From Marichromatium purpuratum 984 (GTDB lineage: Bacteria; Pseudomonadota; Gammaproteobacteria; Chromatiales; Chromatiaceae), in NCBI RefSeq assembly GCF_000224005.2, contig NZ_CP007031.1:359501-423500 (forward strand): a DNA stretch of 64,000 bases, in the 5' to 3' direction. Positions 1 through 9,074 of the stretch are shown here, one piece after another. Under the pieces are notes generated by a model that ran no database searches, was not told where the DNA came from, and worked only from the letters and a program-made list of their open reading frames with translations. A program made the position numbers and the translations under genes. Position 1 is the stretch's first letter, and the number at the start of each line of letters is the position of its first letter.

Positions 1-114
1 GAAACGCTGGTCGTCAGTGGTGCTGGCTGCTGCGGCTGTCATGGCTGCCCGTGGCTGCTGTGATTGGGAGGCGCTCGCCGGGTGCGGCGATGTGGTGCGT
101 CGCGACGCCGGCAT
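1..114 (-). CDS. Possible 5' end of a gene running off the window
   Basis: An ATG at the complement of 112-114 opens a frame that stays open for 38 codons to the window edge; a second in-frame ATG lies at 42-40. The peptide is low-complexity (Ala, Thr, Ser, Gln) and has no recognisable domain. It lies in the same direction as ptsI, 64 bases beyond the ptsI stop, so it could be the next gene of that operon. In related gammaproteobacteria a magnesium transporter gene (mgtE) often occupies this place, but nothing visible here proves that. Confidence 0.3.
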   Translation of the reverse strand, partial: MPASRRTTSPHPASASQSQQPRAAMTAAAASTTDDQRF

Positions 115-178
115 GCTACCGGGGCGGCGCTCGGTTGCACCTATCCTAACAGAGCCGGTGGGGTGGGCCGGGGCGGTG

Positions 179-1915
179 TCAATCGGTGTTGAGCGCTGCG
201 AGCAGGTCCTGGGGGTCGGTCTCGTCGAGGCGGGCGAAGAGCGTCTCGGTGCGCTGTTGCAGTGTGCGGGTGTCGGCGGTGAGCACCACCTCCTTGACGT
301 CGAGCAGGGCGCCGGGCTGCATGCTGAACTCGCGCAGCCCGAGCCCCAGCAGCAACCGGGTGAAGCGTGCGTCGCCGGCCATCTCGCCACACATCCCGAC
401 CGGGATGCCGCGGGTGCGGCCGGCCTCGATGGTCATGCGGATCAGCCGCAGGATCGCCGGGTGGGTGGGGTCGTAGAGGTCGTTGACGGCGTCGTCGAGA
501 CGGTCGATGGCGAGGGTGTACTGGATGAGGTCATTGGTGCCGATCGAGAGGAAGTCGCAGTGGCGGGCGATGGCCCCGGCGGCGAGTGCCGCGGCCGGTA
601 CCTCGATCATCGCGCCGAGCGGCAGCGCCGGGTCGTGCGCCAGTCCCTCGCTGGCGAGTTCACGCTTGAGCTGTTCGAGCAGTTGGCGCACCGCCACCAC
701 CTCGCGCACCCCCGAGACCATCGGCAGCATCAGCCGCACCGGGCCGAGCGCCGAGGCGCGCAGGATGGCGCGCAGCTGGGGCCGGAACAGCGCCGGCTCC
801 TTGAGACAGAGACGGATCGCGCGCAACCCCAGGGCGGGGTTGCCGCTCGGCTCGATCGGCTGGGCGGCGCTGTCCTTGTCGGCGCCGAGATCGAGAGTGC
901 GGATGGTGGTGGGAATGCCGCCGAGTCCCTCGATCATCGCCGCGTAGCTGGCGAACTGCTCCTCCTCGTCGGGCAGGTCGAGGCGGTTCATGTAGAGGAA
1001 CTCGGTGCGATAGAGTCCGACGCCGGCGGCGCCGTTGGCGCGCGCCGTCTCCACGTCCTCGGGCAGCTCGAGGTTGGCCTGGAGTCCGACCGCGATGCCG
1101 TCGCGGGTGCGCGCGGCGCGTCCGATCAGTCGGCGCAGCCGGCGCTGGCGGGCCTCGGCGGCGCGGACGCGATCACGGAAGTGGGCGATGGTGAGGTCGT
1201 CGGCGTCGCACAGTACGGTGCCGTTCTCGCCGTCGACCACCAGGAACTCGCGCGGCTCGATGTAGCGGGTGATGTTGCGCACCCCGATCACCGCCGGGAC
1301 GCCGAGGCTGCGCGCGAGAATCGCGGTGTGCGACATCGGTCCGCCGAACTCGGTGACGAAGCCGGCGATGCCGCGATGATGGAGCAGGATGGTATCGGCC
1401 GGGGTGAGGTCGCGGGCGACTACCACATGGCCGTCGAGATCGTGCTCGGGCAGACGCGGCTCCGGGCTGTCGCCGGCGAGGAAGGACTGGATCTGGTGGA
1501 CGACGTGCTCGACGTCGTCACGGCGGGTGCGCAGATAGGGGTCGTCCATCTCGTCGAAGATGCGCACCAGGGTGTCGCGCTGTTGCTGCAGCGCCCACTC
1601 GGCGCTGCAGCGCTCGGCGCTGACGATGCGCCGGACCTCCTCGACCAGCGCCGCGTCCTCGAGCATCAGCAGGTGGGTGTCGATGAACTCGGCGATGTTC
1701 TGCGGGGTCTGGGTGGGGATCTGCGCGCGTACCGCCTCGAGCGCGCCGCGTGCCGAGGCGATCGCCCGCTCCAGCCGCTCGAGTTCGGCCGGCACCTGCT
1801 CGTCGCTGATCTCGACATGACCGACGGTGGCCAGGCTGCGACTGTCGACCAGCGCCGGCCCGAGCGCGATGGCGCGCGTCGAGTGGATGCCGATGCCCTG
1901 GTAGGCGATGGTCAC
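179..1915 (-). CDS. ptsI: Phosphoenolpyruvate-protein phosphotransferase (PTS enzyme I)
   Basis: Enzyme I takes phosphate from PEP and passes it to HPr in the cytoplasm. The 578-residue length is normal. The phosphorylated histidine sits in GGPMSHTAILARSLG near residue 190. The PEP-binding barrel shows MIEVPAA, SIGTNDLIQYTLAIDR and a late Cys motif GMCGEMAG. There is no N-terminal GAF domain, so it is PtsI-like rather than PtsP. The start chosen is the GTG at 1915, which overlaps the ptsH stop by four bases (GTGA) and gives the expected N-terminus VTIAYQGIGI; upstream codons in this frame read into ptsH. It is the last certain gene of the rpoN-side cluster. With no permease nearby, a regulatory role is inferred. 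Confidence 0.95.
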   Translation of the reverse strand: MTIAYQGIGIHSTRAIALGPALVDSRSLATVGHVEISDEQVPAELERLERAIASARGALEAVRAQIPTQTPQNIAEFIDTHLLMLEDAALVEEVRRIVSAERCSAEWALQQQRDTLVRIFDEMDDPYLRTRRDDVEHVVHQIQSFLAGDSPEPRLPEHDLDGHVVVARDLTPADTILLHHRGIAGFVTEFGGPMSHTAILARSLGVPAVIGVRNITRYIEPREFLVVDGENGTVLCDADDLTIAHFRDRVRAAEARQRRLRRLIGRAARTRDGIAVGLQANLELPEDVETARANGAAGVGLYRTEFLYMNRLDLPDEEEQFASYAAMIEGLGGIPTTIRTLDLGADKDSAAQPIEPSGNPALGLRAIRLCLKEPALFRPQLRAILRASALGPVRLMLPMVSGVREVVAVRQLLEQLKRELASEGLAHDPALPLGAMIEVPAAALAAGAIARHCDFLSIGTNDLIQYTLAIDRLDDAVNDLYDPTHPAILRLIRMTIEAGRTRGIPVGMCGEMAGDARFTRLLLGLGLREFSMQPGALLDVKEVVLTADTRTLQQRTETLFARLDETDPQDLLAALNTD

Positions 1916-2181
1916 TCGCCCTCCCCGAAGCGCTCGCCGATGAGTTGTTCGATCGCCGCCAAGGCCGCCGTCTCGTCCTCGCCCTCGGCGCTGACGGTGA
2001 TCCAGGTGCCCTGGCTGGCGGCTAGCATCATCACCCCCATGATGCTCTTGCCGTTGACGCGCTGACCGCGGCGCTCGACCTCGATGCGGCTGGTGAAGCC
2101 GTTGGCGCACTGCACCAGCTTGGCCGCGGCGCGGGCGTGGAGGCCGAGCCGGTTGATGATCTCGAAATCCTTGCTGGTCAT
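1912..2181 (-). CDS. ptsH: Phosphocarrier protein HPr
   Basis: An 89-residue HPr. It carries the enzyme I target His15 in RLGLHARAAA and the regulatory Ser46 in VNGKSIMGV, the site used by HPr kinase/phosphorylase. Both residues are present, so the protein can in principle be modified by PtsI and by the HprK encoded 1.3 kb upstream in the same cluster. The ATG at 2181 overlaps the EIIA stop by four bases. The gene is translationally coupled on both sides (ATGA upstream, GTGA downstream). Confidence 0.95.
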   Translation of the reverse strand: MTSKDFEIINRLGLHARAAAKLVQCANGFTSRIEVERRGQRVNGKSIMGVMMLAASQGTWITVSAEGEDETAALAAIEQLIGERFGEGE

Positions 2182-2579
2182 GCGCCTTGCTCCTGACAGC
2201 GAATCACACCCTCGCGTCCACCCTCGAGCGCCTTCTCGGCGACGCTGTCGAGGTCGAGCTGGGCATAGTTGAGCGCGCGCAGCAGCATCGGCAGGTTGAC
2301 CCCGGAGATCACCCGCACCCGGCGTCGCTGCGCGTGCAGCGCCAGGGCGATGTTGGCCGGGGTGGCGCCGTAGAGGTCGGTGAGTACCAGCACGCCGTCG
2401 CCCTGGTCGAGTCGGTCGACGCAGTCGAGCGCCTCGCGCAACATGCACTCGCAGGGACGATCGTTGATCAGTTCGAGCGCCTCGGTGGCCGCCGGCTCGT
2501 TGCCGAGGATGGCGCTGGCGATGCGCAGCAGGTCGCCGCCGAGTGGCTGGTGGGTGATGAGTAACAGTCCGATGCTCAC
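2178..2579 (-). CDS. PTS EIIA component, mannose/fructose type
   Basis: A 133-residue EIIA-Man fold protein. The N-terminus SIGLLLITHQPLG has the expected phosphorylated histidine at residue 10, and VLTDLYGATPANIAL is the conserved second motif. In known systems the domain accepts phosphate from HPr and hands it to EIIB. No EIIB, EIIC or EIID is encoded in the window, so this is a stand-alone EIIA of the kind found in proteobacterial regulatory PTS clusters. It overlaps rapZ by four bases upstream and ptsH by four bases downstream. Confidence 0.9.
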   Translation of the reverse strand: MSIGLLLITHQPLGGDLLRIASAILGNEPAATEALELINDRPCECMLREALDCVDRLDQGDGVLVLTDLYGATPANIALALHAQRRRVRVISGVNLPMLLRALNYAQLDLDSVAEKALEGGREGVIRCQEQGA

Positions 2580-3433
2580 GGTAACTCCCGGTGTCTGATC
2601 AGCACCTTGTGACCGGTCTGCTCGAAGTGACGGCGCAGCGCCTCGCTCATGTAGACCGAGCGATGCTGGCCGCCGGTACAGCCGATGGCAATGGTGAGAT
2701 AACTGCGCCCGTCGGTCTCGAAGCGCGGGATCCAGCGGTCGAAGAAGGCGAGCATGTCGTCACGCATCTCGCCGGCCTCGGCGCTGGCGTCGAGGAACTC
2801 CATCACCGGCTGATCGAGTCCGGTCAGCGGCTTGAGTTCCGGCTGCCAATGCGGGTTGGGCAGGCAGCGCACGTCGAAGATGAAGTCGACGTCCTTGGGC
2901 ACACCATGTTTGAAGCCGAACGACTGCAACAGGATCGAGACCTTGGGCGAGTCGCTGCCGACGAGATGGGCACGGACCAGGTCGCGCAGCTCGTGCACAT
3001 TGGTGTGGGTGGTGTCGATACGGATCTCGGCGCAGCGACCGATGGCCTCGAGCAGGCGGCGCTCGAGGCGGATGGCCTCGTCGAGCGAGCGGTTGCCGCG
3101 GGTGAGCGGGTGACGTCGCCGGGTCTCGCTGAAGCGGCGCTTGAGGGTGTCGGTGTCGGCGTCGAGGAACATCACCCGACAGTCGATGCCCTGGGCGCGC
3201 GCCTCCTCGATCAGCTCCGCGAGCCGACCGAGCGCGCGCGGGCTGGTGCGCGCGTCGATGCCCACCGCGGTGCTGGAGAAGCCGTCGTCGGGGGCCTTGC
3301 GCAGCCCCGCGACCAGGTCCTTGAGCAGGAACAGCGGCAGGTTGTCGATGCAGTAATAGCCAAGGTCCTCGAGCGTGTGCAGGGCGACGCTCTTGCCCGA
3401 GCCGGACAGGCCACTGAGGATGACGAGTTTCAT
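2576..3433 (-). CDS. rapZ: RNase adapter protein RapZ (YvcJ/YhbJ family ATPase)
   Basis: A 285-residue P-loop protein with Walker A GLSGSGKS at residues 8-15 and the conserved C-terminal domain ending IAIGCTGGQHRSVYMSEAL. In E. coli RapZ guides RNase E to the small RNA GlmZ and so controls glucosamine-6-phosphate synthase; it binds nucleotide and glucosamine-6-phosphate. Here it lies between hprK and the EIIA gene, as in many proteobacteria. A 48-base gap separates it from hprK, and it overlaps the downstream EIIA by four bases. Confidence 0.95.
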   Translation of the reverse strand: MKLVILSGLSGSGKSVALHTLEDLGYYCIDNLPLFLLKDLVAGLRKAPDDGFSSTAVGIDARTSPRALGRLAELIEEARAQGIDCRVMFLDADTDTLKRRFSETRRRHPLTRGNRSLDEAIRLERRLLEAIGRCAEIRIDTTHTNVHELRDLVRAHLVGSDSPKVSILLQSFGFKHGVPKDVDFIFDVRCLPNPHWQPELKPLTGLDQPVMEFLDASAEAGEMRDDMLAFFDRWIPRFETDGRSYLTIAIGCTGGQHRSVYMSEALRRHFEQTGHKVLIRHRELP

Positions 3434-3481
3434 GGGCTGCGGGTTGCTCCGAGCCGGTCCCGATCGAGGTCGGGAGCGGTG

Positions 3482-4450
3482 CTAGGGTCTGGATCCGGGG
3501 CCGGGCGGGTCGGGGCGGTCGAGACGGATCGCCCGCGCCTGCCGGTCGATGAAGTCGACGCCGGCGTCGTAGCCACGGATACGTAGGATCTGGTGGCGCA
3601 CTGCCGCTTCCACCAGGATGGCCAGGTTGCGTCCCGGCGCCACCGGCATGGTGATGGTCGGGATCGCGACCCCGAGCACGTCGGTCGCCGAGAGGCTGCC
3701 GGTGAGCCGGTCGAGACCGGCGATCTGTTGTTGATCGAGGGGTTGCAGGTCGATGATCAGGTTCAGCGTCTTGCTGCGCTGGACCGCGCCCTCGCCGAAC
3801 ATCGCGCGGATGTTGAGGATACCCAGCCCGCGCACCTCGAGGAAGTCCCGCAGGGTCTCCGGGCAGGTGCCCTCGATGGTCTCCGGGGCGATGCGCGCGA
3901 AACGCGGTGCGTCGTCGGCGATGAGCCGATGACCCCGGGTGATCAGGTCGAGCGCCAGCTCACTCTTGCCCACCGCCGGATCGCCGATCAGCAATACCCC
4001 CATCCCCAGCACCTCGATGAAGACGCCGTGCAGGGTCTGACGCTCGGCCAGGGCGTGGGTGAGGAAGTAGCGCAGGTGGTTGATCAGCTCCTCGTCGCCG
4101 AGCGACGAGCCGAGCAGCGGGGTGTCGTGCTCGGCGGCGAAGGCGAAGAAGGCGGGGTGCGGCTCGAGGCCGTCGGCGAACAGGATTGCTGCCGGCTGCT
4201 CGGCGAAGAGTTGTTCGAGGGTTTCCTCGAAGGCGGTGCGGCCCAGTGCCTGGAGGTAGCGCTGTTCGGCGCGGCCGATCACCTGCAGACAGTTGGGGTG
4301 GATGCAGTTGAGCGAGCCGATCAGCGACTCGCGCGAGCGTGCACGCTCGGGCCGGCGCAGCGGGGAGCCTTGCTCGGGCTCGCCGTTGAGCCAGCGCAGC
4401 TGCAGCCGCGGGCCGGTCTGTTCGAGGAGTGACTGGAGGCTGTCGAGCAT
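3482..4450 (-). CDS. hprK: HPr kinase/phosphorylase
   Basis: A 322-residue bifunctional enzyme that phosphorylates and dephosphorylates Ser46 of HPr. Walker A is GDPAVGKS at residues 156-163. The family signature EVRGLGILNIRAMFG follows, as does the N-terminal domain typical of HprK. It lies between ptsN and rapZ. The presence of hprK together with an HPr that retains Ser46 means the serine-phosphorylation branch is likely functional here. The C-terminus ends in a short Pro/Gly tail. Confidence 0.95.
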   Translation of the reverse strand: MLDSLQSLLEQTGPRLQLRWLNGEPEQGSPLRRPERARSRESLIGSLNCIHPNCLQVIGRAEQRYLQALGRTAFEETLEQLFAEQPAAILFADGLEPHPAFFAFAAEHDTPLLGSSLGDEELINHLRYFLTHALAERQTLHGVFIEVLGMGVLLIGDPAVGKSELALDLITRGHRLIADDAPRFARIAPETIEGTCPETLRDFLEVRGLGILNIRAMFGEGAVQRSKTLNLIIDLQPLDQQQIAGLDRLTGSLSATDVLGVAIPTITMPVAPGRNLAILVEAAVRHQILRIRGYDAGVDFIDRQARAIRLDRPDPPGPGSRP

Positions 4451-4469
4451 GGCCCAGGCCGGCGTGGCG

Positions 4470-4928
4470 CTAGCGCGCCTCGTTCGTCTCGATCAGTTGC
4501 AACACGGTCGCCGCCGAGCGGGCTTCGCGCAGCGCGGCGCGGGTGGTCGGGTCACTGAACATGCCGGCGAGCCGGGCGAGCAGCTGGAGGTGTTCCTCGG
4601 TGGCGCTCTCCGGGACCAGCAGGGCGAAGGCGAGATCGACCGGCTCGCCGTCGATCGCGTCATAGTCGACCCCGGTGCTGGTGCTGACGAAGGCCCCAAG
4701 CACCTCGTTGATCTCCTTGATGCGGGCGTGCGGCAGCGCCACACCGTGACCGAGTCCGGTGCTGCCGAGTCGCTCGCGCTCGAGCAGACGCTCGAAGACG
4801 AGTTCGGTGTTGAGACGGGGGTGGTCGTTGGCCAGCAGCTCGGCGAGCGTCTCGAGCAGCCGCTTCTTGCTGGCGATCTCGGCACCGCAGCTGACTCGGG
4901 CCTCGCTGATCAGGTCTGGACTGAACAT
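4470..4928 (-). CDS. ptsN: PTS EIIA-Ntr (nitrogen regulatory IIA protein)
   Basis: A 152-residue EIIA of the fructose/nitrogen class. The active-site histidine is residue 67 in TGLGHGVALPHARI, the diagnostic motif. In characterised bacteria EIIA-Ntr is a regulatory phosphoacceptor that controls potassium transport and stress responses. It is followed by hprK after 19 bases. A 288-base gap with a strong hairpin terminator separates it from hpf upstream, so ptsN-hprK-rapZ-EIIA-ptsH-ptsI may have their own promoter. Confidence 0.95.
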   Translation of the reverse strand: MFSPDLISEARVSCGAEIASKKRLLETLAELLANDHPRLNTELVFERLLERERLGSTGLGHGVALPHARIKEINEVLGAFVSTSTGVDYDAIDGEPVDLAFALLVPESATEEHLQLLARLAGMFSDPTTRAALREARSAATVLQLIETNEAR

Positions 4929-5100
4929 CGGTCAAGGCTCCTGGTGGTCGCAGGGACAGGGGCGCTGGGCGGCGACGGTGTCCGGTGTCCATACCGGCGG
5001 GTGATCGGGGCGCGTGGTCGTGGTCATGGGGTCTGGGTGTCCTTCGAGTCGTCGGAGCCGGCAGGTGTCGATATCGGCTCGGATCTCAGGGTCTCAATGC

Positions 5101-5142
5101 AAAACACCCCGAACGGCGCGGTCACGGATCCGTTCGAGGTGT
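5101..5142 (-). terminator. Rho-independent terminator downstream of hpf
   Basis: A 13-bp stem (ACACCcCGAACGG paired with CCGTTCGaGGTGT, one mismatch) with a 13-base loop. On the minus strand it is followed by TTTTGC. It lies about 75 bases beyond the hpf stop and 170 bases before the ptsN start. It therefore separates rpoN-hpf from the ptsN-ptsI transcript or attenuates read-through. The rest of the 4929-5216 gap shows no gene. Confidence 0.75.
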
Positions 5143-5216
5143 CGGTGCGTCGGTCCGGCGGGTGTCGGGTGTCCCCGACGCCCCGCCGACGCATGGGCCA
5201 TCAGGCCGTTGCCGGG

Positions 5217-5564
5217 CTATTCGGTATCGGCCTCGACGTCGGCCTCGGCATCGGCCGCCTTCGGGCCGGGTGCGCTGCGATAGTCGTTCTTCTTCTCCTT
5301 GTGGCGCAGGATCTGGCGATCGAGCTTGTCGGTCAGGCCGTCGATCGCGGCATACATGTCTTCATGCACGGAGTCGGCGAAGAGCTTCCCACCATTGATG
5401 TGTAGCGTCGCCTCGGCCTTCTGGTCGAGCTTTTCCACACTGAGAATGACGTGGGCATTGGTGACGTGGTCGAAGTGACGCGCCAGGCGTGCGAATTTGC
5501 TGTCGACGTAGTCGCGCAGTGCCTCGGTGATGTCGACGTGATGACCCGTCAGATTGATTTGCAT
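5217..5564 (-). CDS. hpf: Ribosome hibernation promoting factor (short form)
   Basis: A 115-residue protein starting MQINLTGHHVDITEALRDYV, the normal N-terminus of HPF/RaiA-type ribosome hibernation factors. These bind the decoding region of the 30S subunit and promote inactive 100S dimers. It lacks the long C-terminal domain of the long form and ends in an acidic Ala/Asp/Glu tail. The ATG at 5564 is chosen by homology; an ATG one codon earlier shares the AAGGAG ribosome site. It follows rpoN by 35 bases, the usual arrangement. Confidence 0.93.
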   Translation of the reverse strand: MQINLTGHHVDITEALRDYVDSKFARLARHFDHVTNAHVILSVEKLDQKAEATLHINGGKLFADSVHEDMYAAIDGLTDKLDRQILRHKEKKNDYRSAPGPKAADAEADVEADTE

Positions 5565-5599
5565 CATTGGACTCCTTACAGGGGTTCCAAACAGCCTGC

Positions 5600-7072
5600 T
5601 CATGCCAGGCGTTTGCGCTCGTTCGAGGCTGGAATACCCATGGCCTCGCGGTACTTGGCGACGGTTCGACGCGCGACCTGGATGCCGCGATCGGCCAGTT
5701 CGGCCGCGATCTTGCTGTCGCTCAAGGGTTTTCTGGCGGGTTCGGCGGCGATCAGCTTACGAATGAGCGCGCGGATCGCCGTTGATGAACACTCCCCACC
5801 AGAAGTGGTGCTGACGTGGGACGAGAAGAAGTACTTGAACTCCAGGGTGCCCCTCGGCGTATGCATGTATTTCTGCGTGGTGACCCGGGAGACGGTCGAC
5901 TCGTGCAGCTCGAGCGCCTCGGCGACGTCGCGCAGCACCATCGGCCGCATCGCCTCCTCGCCGTGCTCGAAGAACGCCTGCTGCATCTCCACGATCTTGG
6001 CGCCCACCCGCAGCACGGTGTCGTTACGGCTCGCCAGGCTCTTGATGAACCAGCGCGCCTCCTGCAGGTGGTTGCGCATGGTGACGCTGTCGCTGCTGGT
6101 GTCGGCGCGCCGGATCAGTCTGGCGTAGTCCGCGTTCACCCTCAGTTTGGGTGTGGATTCCGGGTTGAGTTCCACCGACCAGCGACCATTCTGTCTGCGC
6201 ACGAAGATGTCGGGTACAACGTACTCCGGGGGCTCCTGCGCGATCAAGTCGCCGGGGTGCGGGTTGAGCTGGCAGATCAGCGTGAGTGCACCACGAATCT
6301 CGGGCTCGGTCTGCTTGAAGCGGCGCATCAGCGCGGCGATGTCCTTGCGCGGCAGGTGCTCGAAGCCGTCGCGACAGATCGCCAGCGCGAGGTCGCGCTG
6401 CGGGGTCTCGGCGGGGAGCTGACGCAGCTGGATCTGCAGGCACTCGGCGAGATCGCGGGCGCCGACCCCCGGGGGATCGAACGACTGCACCCGGTGCACC
6501 ATGGTGGCGATCTCCTCGAGACTGATCTGATCGTCGCCGATGGTGGCCAGCAGCTCGTCGAGATCGGCCCGAAGATAGCCGCGCGCGTCGATGGCGTCGA
6601 TCACCGCCTCGGCGATCATCTCGTCGCGCTCGCTCAGTCGGATGAGGTTGAGCTGCCAGATGAGGTGATCGTGCAGGGTCTGGGGGCGGCTCTGGTGGAG
6701 GAAGGGGTCGAAGTCGGCGTTCTCGGCGCTGCCCTGGATGCTCGGCGGTAGATAGCCGTCGTAGACATCGGCCCACTGGGTGTCGACCGGGAGCTCATCG
6801 GGGATCTCGTTGGTCTCGCCCTGGAGCTCACGCTCGGCGCTGCCCTGCTCATCGCTGGGCGGAGACTCGTGTGCGCCATTGCCACTGTCCTCACCGTTGG
6901 CGGCGAAGCGGTCGGCCTCCTCGGCCTCCTCGAGCATCAGGTTGGAGTCCAGCGCCTCCTGGATCTCCTTCTGCAGCTCGAGCGTCGACAGCTGCAGGAG
7001 GCGAATCGCCTGCTGCAGCTGGGGCGTCATCGTCAGGTGTTGGCCGAGGCGAAGCTGGATGGTTTGCTTCAT
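5600..7072 (-). CDS. rpoN: RNA polymerase sigma-54 factor
   Basis: A 490-residue sigma-54. The N-terminal activator-responsive region starts MKQTIQLRLGQHLTMTPQLQ and is rich in Leu and Gln. An acidic region II follows, then the core-binding domain, and the C-terminal RpoN box ARRTVAKYREAMGIP that contacts the -24 element. All parts are present and the length is normal. It is the first gene of the rpoN-hpf pair and is preceded by a 181-base gap from lptB. Confidence 0.97.
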   Translation of the reverse strand: MKQTIQLRLGQHLTMTPQLQQAIRLLQLSTLELQKEIQEALDSNLMLEEAEEADRFAANGEDSGNGAHESPPSDEQGSAERELQGETNEIPDELPVDTQWADVYDGYLPPSIQGSAENADFDPFLHQSRPQTLHDHLIWQLNLIRLSERDEMIAEAVIDAIDARGYLRADLDELLATIGDDQISLEEIATMVHRVQSFDPPGVGARDLAECLQIQLRQLPAETPQRDLALAICRDGFEHLPRKDIAALMRRFKQTEPEIRGALTLICQLNPHPGDLIAQEPPEYVVPDIFVRRQNGRWSVELNPESTPKLRVNADYARLIRRADTSSDSVTMRNHLQEARWFIKSLASRNDTVLRVGAKIVEMQQAFFEHGEEAMRPMVLRDVAEALELHESTVSRVTTQKYMHTPRGTLEFKYFFSSHVSTTSGGECSSTAIRALIRKLIAAEPARKPLSDSKIAAELADRGIQVARRTVAKYREAMGIPASNERKRLA

Positions 7073-7130
7073 GGATCGCCGATGCGTCTTGCGTCTGTCT
7101 CTATGCCGGGTCGATGACCGTCCTATGACG

Positions 7131-7136
7131 ATTATA
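7131..7136 (-). promoter_or_regulatory. Candidate -10 element for rpoN
   Basis: A perfect TATAAT on the minus strand, 59 bases upstream of the rpoN ATG. No convincing -35 hexamer lies 16-18 bases further up, so this is a candidate only. It falls in the 181-base gap between lptB and rpoN, which holds no other gene. Confidence 0.35.
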
Positions 7137-7253
7137 GGTCGGGTGGCAACAAAGGTGCCTGAGTCACGTCAAGCGCGTCCCCTGCCGGGACGCGATGGTC
7201 TTCATCTTACCCCCAATATGTAGCAGCGGGGCGCGGATGCTGCTGCCTACATG

Positions 7254-7979
<726 letters not shown>

Positions 7980-7992
7980 CCGTCGACCCCTG

Positions 7993-8481
7993 TCATGACT
8001 CCTCCTCGGGGGTGATGGTGATCCGCACCCGACCGCTGCCACCGGCACGGAAGTGTTCGCGGGCACGGTCGTAGACGATGCGCTCGCTGGCGACGCGGTC
8101 CTCGCCCTGGATCAGTACCGCCTCGTCGATCAGCACCAGCTCGTCGCGGTCGGTGTCGAACTCCATGCGTCTGGCGAAGGCGCGGACCTCGCCCTGGTCG
8201 TCCTCGAGCAGTTGACGGAAGCGCGCCGGGGTGCCGATGGCGATGATCTGGCGCGGGCGGCGGTCCTCGCGGTGATAGACGGTCATGTGATCGGCGTGCA
8301 GGCGCATGCTGCCCTGGGTGACCTCGACGTTGCCGACATAGATGCTGGTGCCCTCGGCCTCGCGTACCTCGACGTCGTCGGCCTCGATATACATCGGTTG
8401 CTGGGGGTCGTCATCGAGCGCGTTGGCCGGGTTCCAGCCGAACAACAGCAACAGTGCCAGCAGGCGCAGTGGACGGCTCAT
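7993..8481 (-). CDS. lptA: LPS transport periplasmic protein LptA
   Basis: A 162-residue secreted protein. The first 22 or so residues form a signal peptide ([14 protein letters not shown], cleavage likely after NALA-like NAL). The mature part begins with [13 protein letters not shown] and has the repeating beta-strand pattern of the OstA/LptA fold ([16 protein letters not shown]). LptA bridges LptC and LptD across the periplasm. The ATG at 8481 overlaps the lptC stop by four bases. Confidence 0.93.
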   Translation of the reverse strand: MSRPLRLLALLLLFGWNPANALDDDPQQPMYIEADDVEVREAEGTSIYVGNVEVTQGSMRLHADHMTVYHREDRRPRQIIAIGTPARFRQLLEDDQGEVRAFARRMEFDTDRDELVLIDEAVLIQGEDRVASERIVYDRAREHFRAGGSGRVRITITPEEES

Positions 8482-9074
8482 GGTTGGGTCTCCTGGGTCG
8501 GGGCGAGCAGCATCCGGGTGCGACCGTGGAAGGTGGCGCGCGCCGGCTCGTCGTACCACAGCTGCATGCCGGTGGCGCTCAGCCAGTCCTCGCCGCTGGC
8601 CACCCGCACCGGCAGGTCGGTACGGGCATAGGCGCGCTGGTGCCAGACGTTGAGCTGTTCGGTTTCGATGTGCGCGGGTGGGGCCTCGGCGGTGGCGTCG
8701 CGCTCGAGATGGACGTCGCCGGTGAGCCGCACCTCCGCGCCGCCCTCGAGCACCAGCCCGTGCTCGGCGCGCGCGCGCCACGGCGGTCCGTCGGACTGGA
8801 ACAGCTGCATGTGTGGGCGGTCGAGCTCGGAGAGATCCTCGGCGACGAACTGACGCAACTCGGTTGCGCTCAGGCGTCGGCTCGGCGCGCCGCTGGTGTC
8901 GGTCTCGAGCGCGGTGAACGCGTGGACCACGTAGTCGGGGACGCGGGGGCGTACGGTGGCCGGTCCCTGCGGCTGGTCGATGCGCTGGACCTGCCACCAG
9001 CCCGCGAGCCCGCTGAGGGCGAAGAAGGCGGCGAGCAGGTAGTAGCGCAGCGGCCAGTGCGCGCGGGTGCTCAT
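8478..9074 (-). CDS. lptC: LPS export system protein LptC
   Basis: A 198-residue bitopic inner-membrane protein. One N-terminal membrane segment (residues about 9-25, YYLLAAFFALSGLAGWW) is followed by a periplasmic LptC beta-jellyroll with VRLTGDVHLERD and a late WLSATGMQLWYDEPARAT. It hands LPS from LptB2FG to LptA. It overlaps lptA and kdsC by four bases each, which indicates tight translational coupling. Confidence 0.92.
   Translation of the reverse strand: MSTRAHWPLRYYLLAAFFALSGLAGWWQVQRIDQPQGPATVRPRVPDYVVHAFTALETDTSGAPSRRLSATELRQFVAEDLSELDRPHMQLFQSDGPPWRARAEHGLVLEGGAEVRLTGDVHLERDATAEAPPAHIETEQLNVWHQRAYARTDLPVRVASGEDWLSATGMQLWYDEPARATFHGRTRMLLAPTQETQP

Noticed and set aside
17-2065. A long plus-strand open frame (682 codons) opposite ptsI
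   Set aside because: It covers ptsI and part of ptsH on the other strand, has no family motif and arises from high third-position GC. Similar antisense frames at 14043-16208, 26638-28449 and 47152-49893 were rejected for the same reason.
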